Assembly: GCA_964631345.1 (NCBI GenBank)
Contig: CAZVWE010000005.1
Span: forward strand, 101,397 to 165,396
DNA length: 64,000 nucleotides
Direction: 5' to 3'
Source of the DNA: MGBC163016 sp964631345
GTDB lineage: Bacteria > Actinomycetota > Coriobacteriia > Coriobacteriales > Eggerthellaceae
The notes below the pieces were generated by a model. The model searched no databases. It saw only the letters and a list, made by a program, of their open reading frames with translations, and was not told the origin of the DNA. How positions within the stretch are numbered: the stretch's first letter is position 1; the number at the start of each line of letters is the position of its first letter. This document shows positions 45,112 to 54,290 of the stretch, in pieces. Both the position numbers and the translations under genes were made by a program.

Positions 45112-45138
45112 TCGAATAGCATTGCTTATTTCTAGCAG

Positions 45139-45915
45139 CTAGTCAACTTCCAGGCGATCTAGATAACTCCTCAGGTTCTGCATGCGAGAGTCCAGCTCGG
45201 AGGCGTCTTTCGCCAGTTGCTCGAGTTCCTCAGCTACTGCGACAGCGTCTTCGTCGGAGAGATTTTTCTTGTAGCGAAGCTGATGTTCCAGCGATGCCCA
45301 GAAGTTCATCGAGATGGTTCGTAGCTGGACTTCTACTTTCACGGGACGCTTCTCAGATTCCAAGAAGATGGGGATTTCTATGATCAAGTGAAGGCTTCTG
45401 TAGCCGCTAGGTTTGGGGTTTGCGATATAGTCTCTTTTTTCTATGAGTGCGACATCGTCTTGTGTGAGAAATGCGTCGGCCAAGGTGAATATGTCTTCCG
45501 GAAAAGCGCATACTACGCGAACTCCTGCCACATCGAAAATGTTCTCTTTTATTGATTCAACTGATATCGGAAATCCCTTGCGCACCAGCTTTTTAGCCAG
45601 ACTATCTGTGCTTTTCAACCTCGTTTTTATCGATTCGATGGGATTGCGGTCGTGCTGCAAACCGTATTCAGCATCCAGTACACGAAATTTCGTTTCGACT
45701 TCCATCATGGCGCATTCGTAATAAACCATGAGTTGTCGGAAGGGCGCTGCATTGCGTTTAACCATTGCTAAGAATGTCTCGTCTGTGGCCAGTCGAGTCA
45801 TCATGTGGTTTTTCATATTGGCTCGGTGCTCGTCTATGTGTGTCAGCGAATTGCGATCATCTGTAATCTTCTTGAGTGATTGGCCGAGCTTATTGATAGG
45901 GCTATTGTCCTTCAT
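45139..45915 (-). CDS. Small alarmone synthetase (RelA/SpoT domain)
   Basis: A 258-residue protein with only the (p)ppGpp synthetase domain: KSTDSLAKKLVRKGFP, FDVAGVRVVCAF, NPKPSGYRSLHLI and VEVQLRT, plus a C-terminal coiled-coil region that should support oligomerisation. There is no HD hydrolase domain. ATG 45915 follows GGTGGAACTAGG; a longer frame to 45996 is possible. It resembles RelQ/YjbM-type enzymes and makes the stringent-response alarmone. Confidence 0.88.
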   Translation of the reverse strand: MKDNSPINKLGQSLKKITDDRNSLTHIDEHRANMKNHMMTRLATDETFLAMVKRNAAPFRQLMVYYECAMMEVETKFRVLDAEYGLQHDRNPIESIKTRLKSTDSLAKKLVRKGFPISVESIKENIFDVAGVRVVCAFPEDIFTLADAFLTQDDVALIEKRDYIANPKPSGYRSLHLIIEIPIFLESEKRPVKVEVQLRTISMNFWASLEHQLRYKKNLSDEDAVAVAEELEQLAKDASELDSRMQNLRSYLDRLEVD

Positions 45916-46078
45916 CCTAGTTCCACCCCCGATTTCTAGAGTCAAAGTCTTTCGTATGTAATCTTCAGATTGTCCAAGTAAGTATAACCACTCCAAGATG
46001 GTCTCTGCGCTTATAGGCCATGAAACATCTGCATTGTGGATACTCGTGCACTAGCCCTGGGATTTTCCTCAATGATTC

Positions 46079-46888
46079 TTACAATCCGATTGCCACGTTG
46101 ATCACCAACACCGCGGAGAACACGGCCACGAGCACTGCCGCAGCCACCACGTCACGTCCTCCAAACACTAGCGGATGCAAGCGCGTGCGTCCCTTCATTC
46201 CGTGGTAGCAGCGCGCCTCCATGGCGTCGGACAACGTGTCGGCATGACGGAATACGCTAGCAAACAGCGGTACCACAAGGCTGGTGACAGATGATAAGCC
46301 GGCTCGAATGGGGCTGGTGGAAAGTTTCGCGCCTCTGGCAAGCTGCGCCATCCGTATCTGGCGGAATTCCTCTGCGAACTGCGGAAGAAACCGTAGCGCC
46401 GTACCCATGACGAAGGCGAACTCGTGAGCGGGAACACCGACGGATGCCAGCGGTCGCAGAAGCCTTTCCACTGCTTCGGTTATATCCATGGAAGTGGTCG
46501 TGAGCGTTAGCAGGCTTCCAGTCAGAAGTAGAAGCAGCAGTCGTGCGGATATGAAAACGGCCTGCATCACGCCTTCCTCGCTTATGCGCAGCCATCCCCA
46601 GTCAAGATATACTTGGCCGCCTTGTACGAACAACAGATTGAATAGTCCGGTGAGCACCACGATGAATAGCAACGGCGCTATGGAGCGCAGCGCCTGAGTA
46701 AGTGGGATATACGAAACCAGCACCACCGCTACAACGAAGGCTGCCACAAGGGCTAACCCGGCAGCATTCGCGGCGCAGAAGATTGTGACCATCATGAACA
46801 GAGTGCCCAGTACCTTGGTTCTGGGATCGAGTTTGTGCATCACGCTGTCAGCTGGCCAGTAGCGGCCAAACAATGCGTTTCCGCTCAT
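46079..46888 (-). CDS. ecfT: ECF transporter transmembrane coupling protein EcfT
   Basis: A 269-residue membrane protein that couples ATP hydrolysis to the substrate-binding subunit. Near residues 175-215 is the EcfT signature region (MAQLARGAK and DAMEARCYHG), with the two Ala-Arg-Gly-like coupling motifs. It overlaps the ATPase gene by four bases and ends the riboflavin-transporter operon. Confidence 0.93.
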   Translation of the reverse strand: MSGNALFGRYWPADSVMHKLDPRTKVLGTLFMMVTIFCAANAAGLALVAAFVVAVVLVSYIPLTQALRSIAPLLFIVVLTGLFNLLFVQGGQVYLDWGWLRISEEGVMQAVFISARLLLLLLTGSLLTLTTTSMDITEAVERLLRPLASVGVPAHEFAFVMGTALRFLPQFAEEFRQIRMAQLARGAKLSTSPIRAGLSSVTSLVVPLFASVFRHADTLSDAMEARCYHGMKGRTRLHPLVFGGRDVVAAAVLVAVFSAVLVINVAIGL

Positions 46889-48774
46889 GTCTGGCCTCCT
46901 TCTGAATCGGTTGCTTCACTAAAGCGCAAAGCCATCTGTTCGGCAAGTTCGCGTACAGTAGGTACGGCGCAGAAAAGCCCCGCCATCCCCAGCCGGTTAG
47001 CAAGATGCATGGTGTGAGGAACGCCCAGGCCTATGCGCGCGATAGCCTCCTCGTCGGAGAAGATGAGACTAGGGGATCCGTCGGCCACGACACGCCCCTC
47101 GTTCATCAGCATCACGCGGTTGCAGAGCACAGCCAGATCATCCATGTCGTGTGACACGATGATGGTAGCCACGTTACTGGTGCGGTGCAGCTCTGAGATG
47201 AGCTTCAAGAACAGTTCGTGCGCCTTCGGATCGAGACCGGCCGTTGGCTCGTCCAACACAAGCACCTCGGGTTCCATGGAAAGCACCCCTGCAAGAGCCA
47301 CACGCCGCTGTTGGCCGCCGGAAAGTTCAAAGGGGCTGCGCTCTCCCACTTTGTCGGGCGAAAGATGCACCAGCTCTAAAGCCTTGCGCACCTTACATTC
47401 CACCTCTTCCGATGAAAGACCTAAGTTGCGAGGGCCGAACGCCACGTCCTCGAAGACGGTGGGCGCGAACAGCTGATGTTCGGGATATTGGAACACGAAC
47501 CCCACCGAGCGTCGAGTTTCGGCGATGCTGTGTTTGTCGGATAAGTCGCCACCATGCACGAACACTTGTCCTTCCGTGGGTTTCAGCACGCCCGTCAGCA
47601 CTTGCGCTAGCGTGCTCTTTCCCGAACCCGTATGGCCCGCTATCCCTAGGAAGTCTCCTTCGTTCAGTGAGAAGGACACGTCGCGCAGTGCCCATCGGAT
47701 GTCGTCGGCCTGGTTAACTTCGTTGATCTTGCCGTTTTTGTTGGTTTTACCCCCGGTCTGGGAAGACTTACCAAACCTGCCGGCCTTGCGTGCCTTCCGC
47801 CTCTGTTTGGGTGCATAGGAGAAACTGACGTCCTTCAGGGTTATCACAGGCTCGTTTTCGGAGTCGGGCGCTTCGCATGTGGACGCGCATGGAGCCTCGC
47901 GTGAGGCTTCGCATGAAGACATGCGCGCAAACTCACCTGGCTCTTTCCGCAAAGGCGGAAGCATCCCTTCCAGGTGCTCTTCCAACTGCTGTTCGTCTAC
48001 GAACGTGGGAATCGGCACGCCGGCGTCCTGTAGAGCTAGGCTCATCTGCGTCGCAAAGGGTGACTCCAAGTCGAGCTCCTGAAGCTCGCGCGCTTTGGAT
48101 AGAATGTCGTGCGGCGCTCCGTCCATGGCCACTGTGCCGGACTTCAGCACGATTACCCTGTCGGACAGAGAAGCCTCTTCCATGGAATGTGTAATCAGCA
48201 TGATCGTGATCCCCGCTTCGTTGAGTTTGCGGCACAGGCGCATAAGACTTTTGCGACCGCGCGGATCCAACATGGAGCCGGCCTCGTCGAATACGATGAC
48301 CTTGGGGTTCATAGTGCAGATGCCGGCGATGGCAACGCGCTGCTTCTGACCCCCTGAAAGGGTGAAGGTTTCGCGCTTGCCGAAGCTTCCGAGTCCCACT
48401 GTGTCCAAGGCATCCTGGACAATAGCCGGAAGTTGCTCGGAAGGCATGCCCAGGTTCTCGGGTCCAAAGGCAACGTCGTCTTCCACCACGGTGGCCACCA
48501 TCTGGTCGTCGGGGTTCTGAAACACGAGACCAGCGTTGCTGCGCACCTCAAGCAGGTTTTCACCGTTGGCGGTGTCATGTCCCAACACTAGAACCTTCCC
48601 CGAATCGGGCAGGAGTAGTGCGTCGACGTGCTTGGCCAGCGTCGACTTGCCGCTGCCATTTCCGCCCAACACACAAACGAACGATCCGCGCTCGATGGAC
48701 AGGGTTACGCCATCGAGCGCATTTGCGTGCTCGTCGTAGCTGAAGCTTACGTCTTGGAAGTCGACTATTCCCAT
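46885..48774 (-). CDS. Fused ECF transporter ATPase (EcfA1-EcfA2)
   Basis: A 629-residue protein joining two ABC ATPases, which are usually separate EcfA1 and EcfA2. Each half has its own Walker A (GGNGSGKST, about residue 37; GHTGSGKST, about 383), Q-loop and signature (LSGGQKQRVAIAG and LSGGQQRRVALAG). A basic linker (KQRRKARKAGRFGKSSQTGG) joins them near residue 330. The Walker B of the first half is VIVFDEAGSML and of the second VLVLDEPTAGL. It powers the S-component encoded 53 bases upstream. Confidence 0.94.
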   Translation of the reverse strand: MGIVDFQDVSFSYDEHANALDGVTLSIERGSFVCVLGGNGSGKSTLAKHVDALLLPDSGKVLVLGHDTANGENLLEVRSNAGLVFQNPDDQMVATVVEDDVAFGPENLGMPSEQLPAIVQDALDTVGLGSFGKRETFTLSGGQKQRVAIAGICTMNPKVIVFDEAGSMLDPRGRKSLMRLCRKLNEAGITIMLITHSMEEASLSDRVIVLKSGTVAMDGAPHDILSKARELQELDLESPFATQMSLALQDAGVPIPTFVDEQQLEEHLEGMLPPLRKEPGEFARMSSCEASREAPCASTCEAPDSENEPVITLKDVSFSYAPKQRRKARKAGRFGKSSQTGGKTNKNGKINEVNQADDIRWALRDVSFSLNEGDFLGIAGHTGSGKSTLAQVLTGVLKPTEGQVFVHGGDLSDKHSIAETRRSVGFVFQYPEHQLFAPTVFEDVAFGPRNLGLSSEEVECKVRKALELVHLSPDKVGERSPFELSGGQQRRVALAGVLSMEPEVLVLDEPTAGLDPKAHELFLKLISELHRTSNVATIIVSHDMDDLAVLCNRVMLMNEGRVVADGSPSLIFSDEEAIARIGLGVPHTMHLANRLGMAGLFCAVPTVRELAEQMALRFSEATDSEGGQT

Positions 48775-48827
48775 GGTAATGCGCCGATCTTCGTGTGTTG
48801 ATCCTTCGTACGCCGATCTTAGCGGCG

Positions 48828-49418
48828 CTAGGCTTTCGCCTGCTTCTTCGTCGGCGTTATCAGGTTGGATATGCTCTTATAGACAAGTAAGGTGAGCGCG
48901 CTTACGAGCACGCCCTTGATGACGTTGAATGGAAGTATGGCGGGCACGACCAGTGCGGCCACCGCGTCGAAAGGCATGCCGTAGAACAGCGGGTCGATTA
49001 TTAAGTTCGCGACGATGATGCCCACGACTAGGCATACGGTGGAAACCACCAGACCCACGATACCTCCCTTTAAGGTATGCATGCGCCTATAGATGATGGC
49101 GGCGGGCACAATGTAGACGATCGCTACAATGCAGCTCATGAGACACCCGACCCAATTGCCGGTGATGGCAGCATGCGCAACCGCACATGCCAAACCAACC
49201 ACAAGTCCAGGTCCTGCACCGTAGGCGAATCCGACCACTGTCGTGGGAACCAGCGAGAAGTCGAGCTTTAGAAACGATGCTGCCGGGAACAAGGGGAACT
49301 CGATGAAGCTGAGCAAAAGCGCGATAGCACACATCAGCGCCATGACCACGAGTTGCTTCGTGCTCCAACGGTTCTCGTTCTGAAGGGTAGGGGTATTTGC
49401 GCGCGCGTCGATAGACAT
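48828..49418 (-). CDS. ribU: ECF riboflavin-specific S-component RibU
   Basis: A 196-residue membrane protein with six helices. The N-terminal region TKQLVVMALMCAIALLLSF and the FPAASFLKLDFSLVPTTVVGF segment match RibU. Its riboflavin specificity is strongly supported by the FMN riboswitch in the leader. ATG 49418 has AGGAGG directly upstream, next to the riboswitch P1 helix. Confidence 0.93.
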   Translation of the reverse strand: MSIDARANTPTLQNENRWSTKQLVVMALMCAIALLLSFIEFPLFPAASFLKLDFSLVPTTVVGFAYGAGPGLVVGLACAVAHAAITGNWVGCLMSCIVAIVYIVPAAIIYRRMHTLKGGIVGLVVSTVCLVVGIIVANLIIDPLFYGMPFDAVAALVVPAILPFNVIKGVLVSALTLLVYKSISNLITPTKKQAKA

Positions 49419-49429
49419 AGTGAGACCTC

Positions 49430-49611
49430 CTGTCTCTTTCATCCGGACTTTGACCGTTGGCCCCGGAATTCGACCGGGTCAACCCATAAGCCGCCAGCAG
49501 CGCAAGCTGACAAGCTGATGGGCTCGCGGGCTTCCGACGTCTTCTATGTGCAGTTGCACGCTCGAAGCGTCGGCTACCGCCAGTGAGGAATTTCACCTCG
49601 CCCTGAAACAG
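49430..49611 (-). ncRNA. FMN riboswitch (RFN element)
   Basis: The minus strand carries the conserved RFN blocks in order: TTCAGGGCGAGGTGAAATTC, ACTGGCGGTAG, AGCCCGCGAGCC, ATTCCGGGGCCAACGGT and AGTCCGGATGAAAGAGA. P1 pairs CTGTTTC (49611-49605) with GAGACAG (49436-49430). The 3' strand of P1 runs into the AGGAGG ribosome site (49431-49426), which suggests translational control: FMN binding stabilises P1 and masks the site. Confidence 0.96.
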
Positions 49612-49690
49612 TAACATCGCCGATTATACGCTTAAGAGCCTCTGTGTTGTCAAAATTGCCCGAAGGTGGATGATCTCCTTCGTCTCGGCA

Positions 49691-51217
49691 CTATTTAGCG
49701 TTTTTGAATTCAGCGCTTTTTGAGATTCTGGCTTCGATCATATCGATGAGTTGTTGTTGGGAGTGCACATCAAGCTTCTGATAGATTCTATAGATATGAG
49801 CCTTCACCGTATGGTTTGATATGACGAGTTCCTTTTCGATATAGGTAGTGTTGCGTCCTTTTGCGAGCATCATGAAGACCTCTTGCTGACGAGCAGACAG
49901 TTTAGCCTCGGCACATATCTGCTTGCAGATCGAATTCCATTTACCCGAAAGCTTCTTTTCGGGCATGATGCTGATCACCTTTTTAGTATTCTTCGCAGCC
50001 TGAGTGGTAATGAACAGAATGTAGAGGGCGGTGACGATGGCAATGAACAGTGGGAAAAGGGGTTCTTGGTAATCCGACGAGATCTGAAAGCATGCCACCA
50101 CTAAGTACCCCACGAACATGCCGATGATGACGAAGAAACGGTTCGTGCAGAAAAGAATCAGGCCTTCTCCTGTGAGCTCTTGAGCAAGCGATGCGATGGC
50201 TTGTATGTGCAGATAATCGAAGAGCGAGAAACAGAGCACCAGCAAACAGCAACAGATGATAGTTATCGGGGGAATGTTGAGCGGCATGAATAGGAGTGCG
50301 CACATAGCTATAGCCATTAGGAAGATGAAGGTATTCTGATAGTTGTCCACGGTATGCCGAGTGAGGTAGAAGATCAAAAGAAAGGGGCCAGGAAGCCAAA
50401 GGAACACCGAAAGCCAGGATGGGAATATGGAACCGCCCACTGTTTCCCAGCTCCCTGTATAGTCGATGCTCGTGTTGATGGCAATGGCAATGGCAAAGCC
50501 GAAGACCATGCCGAATATGAACTGCAAAGGGATGACCGAGCTGTTCATGCGCAAAGCTCGTAGGGGACGCACCTCCTCTTCCAGGGAGAGGTCTATCTTC
50601 TTCTTGATGGAAGGCGCATCGGTGAAATAATTGCAAAGCGTTAGCACGAAAGGTAGCGCGATCATCACCAGGGTGTTCGCGGGCTTCTGTGCGAGATCCA
50701 CGACGAAATAGATGAGCGCTGCCAAAAGGATTGAGATGGTCAGGATGAAAGGGGTCGTCTTAGAGTCGAGTGACGAGAGGAACACCGACGTGTTCAATGC
50801 AAAACTCAAGCAAGCGAACCCAAAGAGGATCCACCCTATCAATGCAAGCGGTATCCACGGCAAGCTCAAGGTTGTTGCATTCTGCAAGAAGTAGACAACG
50901 TATAAGGGAAGTGGCAAAAACGGCGCGATCGCCGTATTGAATACCCGTGATGAATATTTGATCATCCATTTATTGAAGACCAAGGCAAAGAGGAGAGCCA
51001 AAGCGAACGCCAAGAATCCTGCTGCCCTGAAGAGGGGCTCAATGCTCAGGTTGGCGGGCATCTCAAACAAGACCACATTACTGAAAAAGGTCAGATAGAA
51101 CCACGCGAAATAAACACCTGCGCCCACAACGCCCGCGATAGTTCGGTTGTTGAATTCCGGGACAGTTGCAGTGTCGTTGGTCTTGCCTAAGCCGAAGATC
51201 GATTCGGATGAAGTCAA
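49691..51217 (-). CDS. Membrane-embedded LuxR-family regulator 2
   Basis: A 508-residue protein with about twelve helices followed by a LuxR helix-turn-helix (LSARQQEVFMMLAKGRN and NHTVKAHIYRIYQKLDV). TTG 51217 is chosen because GGGAGG lies eight bases upstream; an earlier in-frame ATG at 51313 would add a Cys/Arg-rich stretch with no site. It is divergent from the transhydroxylase-type operon and probably senses its substrate. Confidence 0.82.
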   Translation of the reverse strand: MTSSESIFGLGKTNDTATVPEFNNRTIAGVVGAGVYFAWFYLTFFSNVVLFEMPANLSIEPLFRAAGFLAFALALLFALVFNKWMIKYSSRVFNTAIAPFLPLPLYVVYFLQNATTLSLPWIPLALIGWILFGFACLSFALNTSVFLSSLDSKTTPFILTISILLAALIYFVVDLAQKPANTLVMIALPFVLTLCNYFTDAPSIKKKIDLSLEEEVRPLRALRMNSSVIPLQFIFGMVFGFAIAIAINTSIDYTGSWETVGGSIFPSWLSVFLWLPGPFLLIFYLTRHTVDNYQNTFIFLMAIAMCALLFMPLNIPPITIICCCLLVLCFSLFDYLHIQAIASLAQELTGEGLILFCTNRFFVIIGMFVGYLVVACFQISSDYQEPLFPLFIAIVTALYILFITTQAAKNTKKVISIMPEKKLSGKWNSICKQICAEAKLSARQQEVFMMLAKGRNTTYIEKELVISNHTVKAHIYRIYQKLDVHSQQQLIDMIEARISKSAEFKNAK

Positions 51218-51592
51218 ACCGCTTTGCCTCCCACCATATTCACGACCTATAAAATCGATTCTTTCTTTGGTAGCGCTTGTCCTAAACGAGCAAGGACAAA
51301 GCAGTGGTCTCATATTAGCAAATCCATTGCTTAAAAGGATGCAACAACTTTTTCGGAAGGCTACGCCTCATACCCGCTCTGTACAGGCATTGTAAGCCTT
51401 ATGGCCTACAAGTCAGTCGAACCCACTAAGACTGGATAAACACCATCAGACACCCTAATTAAGAGTTTTGGCTCACAGACAATCCCCTTTTCGCTTCTTA
51501 AGATGACCGCATTGGGTGCGTTTCCGGATCTTTTCTGGGAACGCACGAGGATGTGCAGAAGATGCGCATGAGAGTTGTGAAAGGGAGGCAAT
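51218..51592. other. Divergent control region between LuxR regulator 2 and transhydroxylase operon
   Basis: The 375 bases contain an inverted repeat TTGTAAGCC-TTAT-GGCCTACAA (51390-51411, one mismatch), a good operator candidate about 185 bases before the enzyme start and 175 before the regulator. GGGAGG sites precede both genes. No RNA gene or further ORF is supported. Confidence 0.45.
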
Positions 51593-54289
51593 ATGGGCGA
51601 AAAGACTGCCGACAAGTCAGTACATAAGGCCATGGGCTGGCTTGGCGTGGGCACAGGTACAACGCCAGCGACCATCGATGTGAAAGATGGCAAGATCTGT
51701 CGCATCAGACCATTTCGTTTCTATGACAAATACACTAAGGAGGAGACACGTCATTGGCAGCTGAACGTTCGCGGCCACGTGTTCGACCCCGGCGATAAAT
51801 CGATGTTATCGCCACTGAGCTACGCTTATAAAAAGCGCATCTATTCAAGGAACCGCATCCCTTATCCGTTAAAACGCGTTGACTGGGATCCTAATGGTGA
51901 GCGTAATCCGCAAAACCGCGGCAAGAGCAAGTATGTGAGGATCAGCTGGGACGAAGCCACCGATATCGTGGCATCCGAGTTGCGCCGTATGTATGACACG
52001 TATGGCTCAACCGCTATTTTTGTCCAGGGCGATGGCCATGGCGAGGAGAAGAACATTGGCGGTGGTCATGGCTGCATGACCCGTCTTCTGGACCTCCTTG
52101 GTGGCAACTTCACTCTCCAAGCTCGTCAGCCAGACTCTTGGGAGGGCTGGTACTGGGGTGCTAAGCATGCGTGGGGCATGGATCCTGTAGGCAAGCAATC
52201 CTATCAGGGCAACCTCTTCAAGGATATTTCTGAGAATTCTCAAGCTACTTTGTTCTGGGGGTGCGATGTTGAGACCACTCCTTGGGGATGGGGCGGCCAA
52301 ACGGCAAGCCGTATGTGCTATTACTGGACTGAGCTCGGCATAAAACAGATTTACATCTGCCCTGATGTGAACTATGCATGCGCAGTCCACGCTGATAAGT
52401 GGATACCGGTTCTTCCGAACACTGATGCTGCTCTTCAGCTGGCTATCGCTTACACTTGGATCACTGAAGGCACCTTTGATCGTGAATATGTCGATACACA
52501 CTCAGTGGGTTTTGACAATTTCGCTTACTACGTCATGGGTGGCGAAGATGGCGTTCCCAAGACTCCTAAGTGGGCCGAGGAGAAATGCGGCGTTCCATCA
52601 CGTCAGATCAAAGCGCTCGCTCGTTATTGGGCTTCGAACAATGTTTCCACAGTTCACTGCAATGGCGGCGGCTATATCCGTTCTGCTTACGCACACGAAC
52701 CCGCACGCCTTGAAGTGTGCCTGCTCGCCATGCAAGCATTGGGACATCCTGGTCGTAATCAGATGCAGATGCTCGAATGGGGTCTATTCGGTATCCAAGA
52801 ACTCAATCCGATGCCTCCTGCTCAGTACAACACTTTCATGGGCGCGGTTTTCACTGGTCATACTCCGGGCTCCCATCTGAAGAAATACTTCATCCCGCAG
52901 ACCCTTGTCCCTGAAGCCATCATGAATCCGCCTGTAGAGTGGTATGGTCATGTTGTTTCGGGTCTTCCCCGCGCAGATCAATTCCTTCACTTCGAATACC
53001 CTGCTGATGACGCATCACGCATCCACCTTTTCTGGACAGACACCCCTTGCTGGGAGACCTGTTGGAATGGTGGCTTCAAGCTGCAAGACGCTCTTCGTGA
53101 CGAATCCATCGAGACCGTCATCGTGAACCATATTTGGATGGAAAACGAGGTCTTCTTCGCCGACATCATCTTGCCTATTGCTACCAAATACGAAGAGGAG
53201 GACATCATTACCTCCACCCTCTGTGGACAGCATGAGATGGTCTTGAATGAGGAACAGGCGATCGAACCCGTTGGCGAGGCTAAAGGTGACTTCGATTGCG
53301 CACTTGCTATCGCTGAGAAGTTCGGCATGCGCGAGAACGTGCTGCGCTATGTATGCGGCCTTGAAGACGCCGACCTGGCTGATAAAGGAACGATGCATTA
53401 CGACCAGTCTGAAAAGGGCGTGGGCGTAGAAGATGAGACGGGATATACAGAGCCTATCACCATGGACTTCATGAAACGCCTTGCTTGGAAAGCCGGCGGC
53501 ATGGAGGAACATTACGACTACGATGAGTTCGAGAAGAACGGCTATTACGTAATCCCGACGTATGAAGGCTGGGAAGATCTGCCTGCGGGAATGATCAACT
53601 TCTACAACGATCCTTCTTCGTGCAAGCTGGACACTCCTTCTGGTCTTATCGAATTCTATTGCACGGGTATTGCGGAGCATTGGCCCGACGACAAGATCCG
53701 TGGTCCTATCCCTCATTGGATCGAAGAAGACGACTATCATCACGAGCGCCTCTCCAACGACCGTGGCAAGGATTATCCCTTCCTGTTGGTCTCCAACCAT
53801 CCTCACTTCCGTGTTCATGCACAGCATGATGATTGCGTGTGGTTGCGCGAGATCGAGATGTGCAAGGTGGATGGTCCTGATGGGTATAAGTACGAGCCTG
53901 TTTGGATCAACCCAGTGGATGCTCGTGCGCGTGGCATCAAGACTGGCGATATCTGCCGTATCTATAACGAACGTGGTAGCGTTTTGGGTGGCGCTATCGT
54001 CACCGAGCGCATCATGCCCCATTCGCTTTCGCAGGATCACGGCGCTCGTGTTGACACCATCGTCCGCGGTCAGGGCGGTTTGGACCGTGGCGGTGCGAAC
54101 AACCTCATCTGCCCGAGCCACACCACTTCTAAGAATGCAGTGGGCGAGGTCACTAACGGCTTCCTTGTGAACATCGAGAAAGTGGATGTTTTCAAGCTTG
54201 CCGAGGATTATCCAGAGGAATTCGGTCGTGCATACAACCCCGCAGATGGCCTGCAGGGTACTGATCGCATCATCAAGGAGGGTGAATAA
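51593..54289 (+). CDS. Transhydroxylase/catechol dehydroxylase-type molybdenum enzyme, large subunit 1
   Basis: An 898-residue bis-MGD protein resembling the large subunit of Pelobacter pyrogallol-phloroglucinol transhydroxylase (AthL), a family related to Eggerthellaceae catechol dehydroxylases. As in AthL there is no N-terminal Cys cluster. The landmark PDSWEGWYWG places Asp181, Ser182 (the Mo ligand in AthL) and Trp183; ADKWIPVLPNTDAALQLAIA and EEKCGVPSRQIKALARYWA are also family segments. No export signal. The small subunit follows after one base. Likely reaction: reductive removal or transfer of a hydroxyl on a polyphenol. Confidence 0.88.
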   Translation: MGEKTADKSVHKAMGWLGVGTGTTPATIDVKDGKICRIRPFRFYDKYTKEETRHWQLNVRGHVFDPGDKSMLSPLSYAYKKRIYSRNRIPYPLKRVDWDPNGERNPQNRGKSKYVRISWDEATDIVASELRRMYDTYGSTAIFVQGDGHGEEKNIGGGHGCMTRLLDLLGGNFTLQARQPDSWEGWYWGAKHAWGMDPVGKQSYQGNLFKDISENSQATLFWGCDVETTPWGWGGQTASRMCYYWTELGIKQIYICPDVNYACAVHADKWIPVLPNTDAALQLAIAYTWITEGTFDREYVDTHSVGFDNFAYYVMGGEDGVPKTPKWAEEKCGVPSRQIKALARYWASNNVSTVHCNGGGYIRSAYAHEPARLEVCLLAMQALGHPGRNQMQMLEWGLFGIQELNPMPPAQYNTFMGAVFTGHTPGSHLKKYFIPQTLVPEAIMNPPVEWYGHVVSGLPRADQFLHFEYPADDASRIHLFWTDTPCWETCWNGGFKLQDALRDESIETVIVNHIWMENEVFFADIILPIATKYEEEDIITSTLCGQHEMVLNEEQAIEPVGEAKGDFDCALAIAEKFGMRENVLRYVCGLEDADLADKGTMHYDQSEKGVGVEDETGYTEPITMDFMKRLAWKAGGMEEHYDYDEFEKNGYYVIPTYEGWEDLPAGMINFYNDPSSCKLDTPSGLIEFYCTGIAEHWPDDKIRGPIPHWIEEDDYHHERLSNDRGKDYPFLLVSNHPHFRVHAQHDDCVWLREIEMCKVDGPDGYKYEPVWINPVDARARGIKTGDICRIYNERGSVLGGAIVTERIMPHSLSQDHGARVDTIVRGQGGLDRGGANNLICPSHTTSKNAVGEVTNGFLVNIEKVDVFKLAEDYPEEFGRAYNPADGLQGTDRIIKEGE

Positions 54290-54290
54290 G

